From Lingula anatina (taxonomy: Eukaryota > Brachiopoda > Lingulata > Lingulida > Lingulidae): a DNA stretch of 64,000 nucleotides. Positions 27,001-39,000 of the stretch are shown here, in pieces. How positions within the stretch are numbered: position 1 is the stretch's first letter; every line of letters starts with the position of its first letter. The DNA lies in assembly GCF_001039355.2 (NCBI RefSeq), contig NW_019775413.1:1308745-1372744 (forward strand). Reading direction: 5' to 3'. The notes below the pieces were generated by a model. It had not been told where the DNA came from, did not search any database, and saw only the letters and a list, made by a program, of their open reading frames with translations. The translations under genes and the position numbers were made by a program.

Positions 27001-30000
27001 TCATAACTATGACCACACCATCTTCCTTCAGATCTGTCAACAAGCTGCTGAGAGAAGAAACCAGACTACCTGCATACATCTAAAACAGGTACAATGATCA
27101 TATCACAATTTCTTCAAAAACTGAGTGGGTATTGTTTTTAATCATAGACATGTAAGGAGTATTTTTTACAGAGTGGGGGGGGGGGGGGTAATGGAAAAAA
27201 TAATGTTCTATGAAATTTGAAATGGCAGGCTGGGGTCTGGGGTCAAACATATATAATATCTTAAGGAAATATTTAGGGGTATTCTTTGCATAAATAAGTG
27301 AACAGGGCCACTTAACATCAAATGCGTGAATCACTATTTTTTTCACTGAGAATGTATCATGATTTTACTAATCGATGAACTTGTAAAAATCCAGTTCTTC
27401 TTTGGTAACAGATTATAATTTTTGGATAGATAAAATAATGTGTTTCTACAGCAATCATTTTGCAAATATGAAACATTTAATCAAATCATTTAATTCAACA
27501 TTTTGATTAGTGATACTACAATTCTCTTCCCTCACCTCCATGTATTCTGTTGCTCCCAACATCAAGTACGCTTCAATGATTTTTAAACAAGTTCGAAGAT
27601 TTTCTGTACCCATTTCTGATGAGAAAAAAGAAGAAGAATACAAAATAAATAGAATATATACTGCTTAATTACTGGTATGTACATTTCAATGATTATAAGG
27701 ACAACATTATCTGGACAAATATAAAAACAAGAATAAATCAATACAAAGTAAATCAATGCTGCTCATTAACAGATGATAACATTTTGAGATAAAAGCGGTT
27801 CACTCATAAAATTGATGTTATCAATGGTGGCATTCAATACATATTTTCCATCCTATATTCCTGTGTTCATATCAATTAATTTACAATGTTTTGCCTCTTA
27901 TCTCCAATATTTCACATTTTTTACAAGCAATTCTCTTTGCTCAAGCCATTAGATATATTATATATCTATATATCCTCCCAGTGATACTTAGATACTGATA
28001 CTGGGAGTATATACTAAATAAGACAAACACATCAGGTATTTCAATATGGCAGCATTTGAATATTGTTTTTTTTTTTTGTAAAAAAATTAAAACTTCCATG
28101 AAACCATCAGTAACATCCACATGATGAATTTGTCTTAGCCTGTCTGTCTGTTTATGAATCTATCTATCTATTAATCTATCTACCTACCAGTATCTATCCA
28201 TCCATCTATACATCCACCCACCCATCCATCCATCGAATGATAGATATAGATATAGATATTTACATCTGCCTTCCATTTTTTTACCAACATCTGAATCAAA
28301 TCAAATCAATCTTACCCAGGAGGAATTTGTCATAGTACATCTACCTATCTTTGTATGGATATAGATACAGATATGGATATAGATATAGATCTGCCTTCCT
28401 TTTTCTTACCAATATCTGAATCAAATCAAACCAATCTTACCCAGGAGTGCACTCATGTTACTGTGTATCTGCAACAGCTCCTGTGTAATTGCTGGGGAGT
28501 TCTGAAGAGTTTCTAGCCAAAGTTCCAACCCATCTTCCAGCAGGTAGACATGGGGCTCCTGGTGTACATCAGTACTCAGCTGGATCACAGGCAACAGGAA
28601 ACTATACATAGTCACACACAGCTTGCCAAGTCCCTGTGTTAAGATAATCCAAAAAAACACATTCATCAATTACCGAACAAAAGGCTGGCAACTAGGTGGT
28701 AGAATGAGAACTTGAAATTTATTTACTCAAAATTATAAGCAAAAGTTTTACACTTATATATTGAAAGACAAGTGGAAGTCATTTCAAAATATCACACAAA
28801 TCTAAATCATACACATGCTTTAAACACTTGAGCTTCAAGTTTGCTCAAATAAATGAGGACAAGAAAGTCAGAACTCATAAGGATGCAATAAAATGGAGGC
28901 CTGAAAACTAGAAACCAGGGTAACTTTTCCCATTATCAGCACATCTATATCTTTGTATTCAGAATCTGTAAAATGTGGTGACTCTGCCTCTTAAATCACC
29001 TGTACTAAATGCACGAGTGTGGTGAGGATGGCACATCTGAGCATGTTGTGGTGTTCTGAGTCTTCCCACAGTAGAGGCAGGTACTGAACCAAGGCAGTGG
29101 CATGGGGTCTGATGTGGTAGCCAACTCTCTCCACCACAAAGGACAGGACATGGAGGACCTGCATCTGGAGACAAAAATGATATTTCAACAATTAGAAATG
29201 TGTTTTGTCGTTTAATAATTTTTATACTAGCTGTCTTATAGATAATGTGAGAAAAAGATCGCTTTTCTTACTGCAAAACTGTGATAATGTCAACAGCCGA
29301 GAATTTTTTAAATACCTTTTTTTATTACAATAATTTTCATCTCAACAATATTAATTGAATCTTACCCACATGGCCTATTTTACAAAATAAAATAAAAATT
29401 CCCCTGTGTCTTATTTATAATCCAAGTAAAAGTACTGTCAGTAATGTAGTCAGGAATGTTTGAGTTTACCTTAGTTTCACATTCTGACACTTCCTTCAAC
29501 AACTGGAAAAGTAGCCCAAACAGAGGCTCCAGATACTGAAAAAGAGGCAATTCTTTTTATTTACTGAAGACAATGATAAAAACCACTGATTTTAACAGAA
29601 AACATTGTGTAAAAAGTGAGATTTTGAACAAAATTCCATAATTATAGTAAAACATGAAAAGCATTCTTCTTATCGAGAGCTAAAAAGAGGAATTCAATTA
29701 AAAGAAAATCATTCATGTTTTACATGAACTGTATACAGAGTTCTCCCTTATTTCGTTGTTTTGCATGCTTGATGTTTTAAAATATCTGACATTACTTACT
29801 GGCATAAACTGCTCTGTGTTGAAATCTATATCATCAACAGGTACATGAAAGTTAAGGAAATGTGGCAATTTCTTAAATTACTCAAACTTTATCATTTCAA
29901 GGTACTCGATCACACTTATAAGAAGCCAACTTACTTTCCACAAATATTTGAAGTATCACAAATGAAACTGTTAATGCTAGTAAACTTTGTAAATGAATTA

Positions 30001-33000
30001 ATGCACCCTGAAAAAGAGGTTTAATTTTTCTATATTCATGATTTAGATAAAAGTTTCTGTGAGGTGATTTGATATATGTTTTTAGAATTTTAACATCTAA
30101 CTCAATTTTCACTGCGGAAATAGAAAATTTCATCCCTACAATTTAACAATCACAAATATCCAGAATCAGTAAACAGAACAATACAAGCTTCCAAGGATAT
30201 CAGCTTTCAGTGTGCTGGCAGTCTCTAGTCTGACTACCAGGTCTTCTGGTTGCTTCAACAATGGCAACATGACTTCATATAAGGCAGGTCTCATGTTCAG
30301 TGAAAATTTCACTCCAACCCATTGGCCTATGAGCCAAATCACTCTTCTCCTAATTATTCTGAAACTAAAATTTTGAAATAGGGTTCTTAAGATGTGATTT
30401 ACCAAGAAAAAGACAAAATCTATCTAGATTCTTGGATTGGAACTAACAAGAATATCTAAGGAAAATAAACTATACATTCAAGTATATAATTTTAGAATGG
30501 TTAATTAACATTGAGAAATATTTGGTAGCATGCATTTGAAGCAATGCACAAGACTAATTTTTTCTTTATTGAAAAAAAAATTCTTCCAATGAAGTACTTA
30601 CTTTGAATGCGACTGCTGTAATTCACTAACAAGTTGTCCAGTGAACCAATTGTCAAAGTCAATTTCATCAAACAGGTCAAAGGAGGCCAAGCCAACTGCA
30701 TTATACACTGGAATAAAAAAATAATCTTTACTGAAAATTCTTTTCTGAGAAATTACCAGTAAATAAATATTTGCCATTGTGATGCCTTAAAAAAGCTTAG
30801 GTAACAGCTTATAATTACTGAGCAATATTCAGGTATATATCCAATAATGTATTTTAATATTTAGTAATACCAATCTTTTGTAATTCACAAATTAATAATA
30901 ACAATTACTAGTAATCAGAGGTGGGTCAAAACAAATTAGGATGACTAATAATACAGTTTTAAAGATCTGATTTGAATGTTTTCATTGAGGACTAACAATT
31001 GATCTACACAAATATGTCCGCATATGAAAATTCGTGTATGAATAAATGATAAACAATGCGTGTGCGTGTGCGTGCGTGTCTGGATTATTTACCAGCATCT
31101 TTTTTCAGCACAGCAGTTAAATCAGCAGGATCCAAGTTGTTTCCCTCCACTTGTTTCACCATCTCCAGTAACACAGGGGTCAGTATCTCCCTGAACTCCT
31201 TGAATAATGTCAGAAACAGCACCTCTGTGCAGGGCTGAGGTAAAAATTGAATAAAGTAAAATACAAATAAATAAACACTGTACTTCTTTATAACAAAAAA
31301 ACATGCTCTGGAAAAAGAGTCCAGAAAGAGGTTCAACACTTGATCGTTTTTAGTTCATCATCTTTGTAAATTATGCTATAATACCGAGTCCATTATCCTT
31401 AAGTATCATCAGCCTTTCCAATGGTTGACTTTAAACGGAAAGTGAAAAAGTGCCATAAAAATATGGATATTTGCATGTTGTAGAATTCTCAGTGTGTCAA
31501 GAATCTAAATGTTTGCCTTGTATTTATATATTTAACTTTATTTATTGAGGGTAATAATGACAATAAATTTATTCATCTAATATGTACATTTTTTTGTTTG
31601 TGTAAAATATATATCAAAAACATGAAACATGATCAATATAAAATTAATCTTTCCCATGGCCCCATGAGGTTTGTTGAAAATAAATAAGCAAAAATAAAAA
31701 TTTCACACAATATTATGTTAAAACTTTCAAATTAACAATAAAAGATGTTAACAAATTAATAATGTTCAATAGCAAAAATAACAATCCTCATTTTCACATA
31801 CTGAATGTGAAAACGTAACTTACCCTGATGCTGAACTTCCAAGAATCTCCTCCTTCATCACATACTAAAAGAAAAAATACACATTATAATATGCAATGCC
31901 AAAAGATTGGAGAATCATACAATATCTTTTCATTTCATTTAAATTATAAAAAAAATTAAAGTCATTTTCACCATGTGGTACAGTCCAGATTTAATTTTCT
32001 AACATTTCGCAAACTGAGGCCACTTTCAATACTGGCTTTATTTACTTGTTAAATTATTTGAATAGTCAATTTTGGTTTGTTTCATTTTTTTTAAACGAGC
32101 AGTCCAAATATGGAAATTTAATTTCAAACTGTCATTATATTGTCTACAATTTCTCAAAACAACTGTATTAAGACTGATAATTTACAATTTACAAAAAGAC
32201 TTTTTTTAATTCAGATAAGTTTGCAGTCAAGGGAATTTTATTTCTGACAGGTATTTTCTATATTTATTGATTTACTTTCTGGTGGAATTAGGTTGAAAAA
32301 TGTACAAATCTAGCCAGACCAAATTATTTCTATATAACTTCTATCCTACACTGCTGAATGAAACCATTCTCATTATTTATGGCATATTATAAAGTAAACA
32401 GTATGTTTGTGCAAACATATTTAGAGCCTGAGCTATAAATTATTAGAGCCAGTAAATGGATAAAATACACATTAGCTTGTGCCAACAGCAAAGCAAAGCA
32501 AAAAAAAAAAAAAANNNNNNNNNNNNNNNNNNNNNNNNNAAAAAAAAGAAAAAAAAGGGGCAATAATTGTTACAGAGGTTACATTTTTGGAACAACTCAC
32601 TTCACATGTCAGGCAGTTCTATTTCAACCTTTTAGTCAACCAAGCACGTCAACACTTATACAGCACCAGCCTTAGGAGAAATGACAGTGACAAATTAGAA
32701 ACTTTTCAACAATGACCAACTCCCAAATACGTCATTCATCTATTGAAACAACTAAACTTTTATTCAGTTACTTCCTTTGTTAACTGAGCCTATATGTATA
32801 AATATCTTCATTCAGCAGCTTCGACACTATACCACTACAGGCTAAATGAACATAAACTGAATACATTAACATAGGACGTCCCTCACAGGGAATTGCTATC
32901 ACTTATTCATAATGCTCCGCCAGCTCAAATGGGGTCACATGCCACTTCGTGTTACCAGAGCAGAACTGTTACACTACGCAACTTGTGAACTTGTCCTCCA

Positions 33001-36000
33001 TGATAGGAACTGAGTCTACAGATAAAATGCAAACTTTTCAAAGATGAAAGTCTGACAATATCTGCTGCTGATTCATACATCTGAAGTGGTAAGTAAGTAC
33101 AATTTATTATTTTTGTCTATTGATTCGGAAGTGGATTTCTTGTTGCAGAAGACAGAAGTTTTGCTGGTAAGATCCAAGCATTTTCTAAGCTGGGCAAAGC
33201 TGTATTTTGGTCTGGTATCACAGTTGTATTAAAATATGCTTTAGGACAGGCTTAATATCAGATTCATCACCCAAATGTGCACACAGTCTAAAGGCATTAC
33301 TTGATATACTTTGAACACTACTGAAATAATATAAGAGTCCCCACATTCTGTTGAACTCAAGCCAAGTGGGTTATAATTAACAAACTGAAAGCCATATGAC
33401 GTTATATGAGTCTTTTTTCCCCTTAAGCCATAACTAGCTGACACACGTGACATCATGCATTATAACACAAATGGACTTAACACCATAATGTCAGTGTGTC
33501 ACCGGGGTTTTACTTTTCTACTGCAGCAACCAAGGCTTGATGAAAGCCAGAGATATATTTTAAAACAAAAACAAGTGATGTTTATAGTTTTAGAAAAACT
33601 ACAGCCAAAATGCTGTCTGGTTTGGGGCATAGGAGGCTTACAGAGTCCAAAACTAATGTTAACCAACCATAAGACTGGTTTATAACTAAATTAAATTTAA
33701 ATTTAAAGTGTAGTCCAGGTGACCAATTGAATTCACCAGGTATAAAAACATCTGTTTTTTTCTCATGGTTACAAAATCCACAGTGACCCAAATATTTCAA
33801 TCTCTGGTAGATTTAACTGCAACTATGTTAACAAATCAATAGATTCTAAAAAAATTACAGCAGTTTGTAGCACTTATTTTCTTCTCTTATATTACAGTTA
33901 TTAGTTATTTATATCAAAAAGCTGCAAAATACAGTTTCAATTTATATATAAGGAAATCATCAAGCACATATTCCATAAATGTCATATTTTTTTTCAAATA
34001 TAAAAACATGCTTGAAAGCAAACTTAAGCACTACGTATGCTTTACATACTTGTACCTATGCATATATATTCTTTCTGTTTTATAGCCAAAAGAAACAAGA
34101 AATATCATGGCTACCGCAGTCCCTGAGTGTGCAGAAGACTTCCTTTACTGCCAGATATGCACAGAGCCATTTAGAAGACCCAAGGCCCTCCCTTGCCTAC
34201 ACACTTTCTGTCAGGGTTGTCTGGAATCTTATGCCACGACTCAACATGCTCAAGAGACGGGCCACTTTCCATGTCCCGTCTGTAGAAAACCAGCAGTCAT
34301 AGGTAATGTAAAATAATTTTTTGATATACACTGTGTACTAGTATTTATTTTTATCTTTATTTGTGTGTGTTTTATTTTTGATAAATGTTCTGGTTTAGCA
34401 TATACACTTTAATGACTATCTTGTTGCATTCAACTTGTTTGGCAAGAGGGAAAAATATTTCTTCTTACAAAAAATTAACAGTTCTGGAAAACCCTTAGGC
34501 TAAATGTTGAAAGGTGCTTTAATTTTGTAAATTCCATCCATAATTTATTCTACTCTCTGACCAAAGGGTGTGCTAGCAGTCAGCTACAAAATTATTGTAT
34601 CGGCCATACTTAAATTGTGTGTACTATTTTAGAAGCCCCTGATATCAGAGAGTAAATTTATTCCGTGTTGTCACTTATGACTGTAAATAAAAAGCTTCAT
34701 GCACCATCAAAGACATGGTACATCATGCTATACCTATAATATTTGGTTTTCTTAATCTCTGATAAAATATTCCACTTTCCCAATTAAATACAGTGAGCAA
34801 TGACACAATAAAGACACTGTGAAAATGTTTATTCTTTAATATATATTAATGGGAAAAATCTGAACTTCCTTGATGGCCTCTGACCCTGTTTATCCTCTCT
34901 CTGACAGTATATGTTACTGTCTACACACCAGCCACACAGATCTAATTACTTAAAGCCATCAATATTTCTCTTTTCATTTTGAACTGACATCACCATCATA
35001 ACTCAGTGTCAAAAACATCCTGAATCACTAGTAAGAAATGAGACTGAAATTTATTTCTCAATCAAAGTATCCAATGTCAGAACCATGCCACCACAGTCAT
35101 AAATTCCAAATAGTTTTTCTTTTTTCAACATTTCTGTGACTCTTATACCTTTCCCTATCAATATAAATTGATGCTTTGAATAATCTGACAAGAGACAGAT
35201 AAGTGCAAGCTGTATTTTTTTCAGGTGTAGCTGGAGTCCAAAGCCTGCCTGACAACTTCATAATGAATAAAGTAGCAGATATCCTTAGAAAGCTCTTCTT
35301 TACCACATGTGACATCTGCAAAGCAGCTAATAAGACGACCCCGGGAAAAGCAAAGTCTCGCTGTTTTCAGTGTGATAAAAAAATGTGTGAGGACTGCAGT
35401 AATACCCATATCCAAGTGCCTATTACTTCTAGCCACTCTCTAGAGCCTCTGTATGGAGTCAATGAAAATAAGTGTACAATTCATGAGAATGAGACCCTGA
35501 AATACTACTGCGTCAGCCATAGTGTTTGCATATGCGTGCCATGTACCATGATTGAGCACAGGTCTTGTGAGATTAATGAAATACAAACAATCAAAAATGC
35601 AGAAATATCAGTGATCCAAGACCTGTTAAACAAATGTGAAAAAAAGATTTCTGAGTTAGAGGTCATTGAGGATAAATCTTCGCTCAATATCAGCAGTCTA
35701 CGCCAACAGATCAACGACGTGGAGATGAAGATGGCGAACCTAAGGCAAGACATGGAGGGTCTCGATAACCAACTGAAAGAGGAACAAGCCCAAAAATGCC
35801 AAGCCATGTTTGCCATTCAGCACCTTAGCCAACTCAAGTCTTACTCAACCTCCATCTTGTCTCAAGAAGATCCAGTAAAATTACTGGCAGTGGCCAAACA
35901 AGTGCAACAACAGCTCACAGACTGCCTGCAACACAGCACACTCTCTGATCAAACCACACCCAAGATGGGTACCGTGAGCACACGTTCTATATCCTCCAAT

Positions 36001-39000
36001 GACCTATACCTTTCTGCCACCAGGGACTCCACATGTATTACTGCTTTAAAATATGGAGACACTCTGACTGAATTAATCAGAAGATTTACCACTTCAAAAC
36101 TTGCCAACGAATCACAATTTCTAGGAGTAGCAATGACTTCATCAGGGGTGATTGCTCTGTCAGACGCTGCTAATGAAATTGTGAAGATGTTTGACCAGTA
36201 TGGGAACATCTTGGGCACTCATGACATCAAGGCAGAGGTGCTGACATCTACTGAGAACAGCTTTATTTGCATCAATTATGACTGCAACGTTGGTAAAGAG
36301 AGTCAATTTGTTGTTCTCAATACACATGGCAGAGTGATGAAAGAGACAAATATTGCAATGACCTTCGAACCATCTGGCATAACAACGAGTCAAAACAGAG
36401 ATATATTTGTTGCTTTTGACAACAACACAATGGTGCAGTACAATATGGAAGGGAAGGAACAACAGCAAATCATACTCAAAGTTTCTAGAACAGCAAGGAA
36501 AGGTTTTCAAAGCTGTGTGCCATCACTTCTGGTAGATGACAATCTTATCTATGCCTGTGACACCCAACAGAATTGTGTCAATGTATACAATATGGAAGGG
36601 TCATTGAATAGGTCCATTGGTAGCTATGGTAATGGTGTCAGTGAGCTCTCATTTCCAGAGAGCATGTGTTTCCATGGCAACAAGCTCCTGGTCTGTGACC
36701 ATGACAACAACAGGATATCAATGTTCCACAAAGAAGGACAGTTTCTTGGGCAACTTTTACAAGAGGCTGATGGGATACAAAAGCCAAAGAATGTGTGTCT
36801 GTTCCCAGATGACAGGCTACTAGTAGTGCAAAGAAAAAGAGACGCAATTGAATTCCTTATTTTTCAAGTGAACTGGGACTCCTATCAAGACTAAATACCA
36901 AAAGGAATAAATATTCGCTGCCATTTAGGTAGTATAAGTGCCAAAATCAACTGGAAACTGGTGCTGGACATCAGTCCTGTAAATTATCATCATTTCATCA
37001 TTGTATGAAGTCTAAGGTACCAATTCTCCTCATTTTATAAAAAGTCCACTCAATAAACCATCGTTTTCATTAAAGAGTCATACTCACCATATTCCTCTGG
37101 GTCATTATCCCATATTTGTAAGTCATCTGATGTCAGCAAGAAATAATGGGAAACCAGTCGCCTCAGCATCTCCGATAATGTGCCAGTGTTGAAGAATGCC
37201 ATTTTGATTTTGTATGCTACTAAAGTGGAAGGTTTAGTGTCTGTAAGAAAAAAAAAAAGCTCAATATGCTACAAGTAAACTCATGCAGAACAGTTTGTGG
37301 TATTCTAGTCTTACATCAACCCGTTTTATATATCAAAATTTGGAAGATAATCTGCATATACTAAATATTTATAAGCTTCATAGTTAAATATATAATGTAC
37401 ACACATTGTTCAAACTAATAAATTGTTGTTGTTTTTTTTTTAAGTGTGAATGTGCAGAAATGTCATACAAAAACTTACCTTCTATGTGCCTGGCTGGCTT
37501 GAAGTTTTCACACATCAGGATTTTTTTGATTATATTGAAACAGTTGACTGTAAACCGTTCAAACAATAAACCTGAAGTAAATTCATATAAGTATTTTTAA
37601 TTGGCAACACCTATGCATCCAACATTAGAAAAATAAGAGATAATTGTCATTTTATTTTTATATCTCCACAGAAACCTCACCTTTTATAAATTGAAACAAT
37701 GACTAACTTAAAAATTTTATTGCAAATATTTTTCAATGTACAAAAAATATCTCTTACCTGCTCCAGTGTCAGTGAAATTGTATGCTACAACTAGCTCCAA
37801 ACTTGGCTGAATAAACTGGATATATGAATCGGGATGATTTTCAAGCACATCCAGAAGCTATATTTGAAATATAAGATTGATTTAAATTAAAACCATGAAA
37901 ATCTGATATGAAAAATGAATGTTATGGGTTGACATATTGCAAGATATCATCAAGAAATCTTAATGTACAATAATCCAATTTAAGTTCAGTTATACCAAAC
38001 TATCAAACTTACCACTTTGGACATCAATGTCAGTGATTTATCTCTCAATTCAAAAAGTCTAGCTTCATGTGGAAGTCTTCTTTCTAAAAAAATGAATAAG
38101 CTGATATGTTACATTCATTATAAATATTTTACTAAACAACAATGGCTTTCAATATATTTGATGCAGTGAAATATTCTTTACTGTACCAATCTACTCAAAT
38201 GGCAAATAGTAAATCTAACATAGAAATATTGCCTGAAAAAACTGAATGTGCTCCAGTTACTAGTGATAAGCTTGAATAAACAGACCAAAACTACAATCAA
38301 ATCTTAACAGATCAGATCACACTCACTTAGGATTTGAAATCTCGAAAAATTCAATATTTCACAATAACAACTAGTCAAACAATATGGCGAAACAATTGGC
38401 ATTTTAACCTTCAAGCATTAAATTTTGCACAGGCGTGGATATTGAAATTCTGAGCAGTTACACATAAAGGGTAATTCATAATCTGGAATCCAAAAGACAT
38501 AAATCCAGTTAAAAATGTGCTCCTAAAAAGTGTTAATTCAATTACTCACTACATTCTAACATCTTGTGCATCCTATTAAAAACCAGTCTCATAAAGTTCA
38601 TTGCATCCTCACTCTCCTGGGGGTCTTTAAAACCAAACACCACCAATTTTCTCAACACTGGATGAAAAAAAAAGTATTTTAAGATCATTGTTAAAACAAG
38701 GACAAACAAATCTGTTGTATTCTATTGATAATGATCACAAGTTTAAACTTTTTGCTTTCTACACAATATTGAAGGTATACACTTCACAAAGCTTTTGGAT
38801 CACGCTGTGAAATATATAGCTTCAATATTGTGTAGAAAGTGAAAAGGCATCAACTTATGAACAAAGACAAGCAATGCACAAGCAGCACAGTATTTGATTC
38901 GAATTTTCATATAAACATTTCACATTCATATCATGTTGATCTGAAGAGGAAGTTGTTCTTGGTTTGGGACTTAAAATTACATAGCTTAATTTTACTTAAT

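Noticed and set aside
28138-28390. CRISPR-like periodic repeats
   Set aside because: They are degenerate tetranucleotide microsatellites in an animal intron, without repeat-spacer structure.
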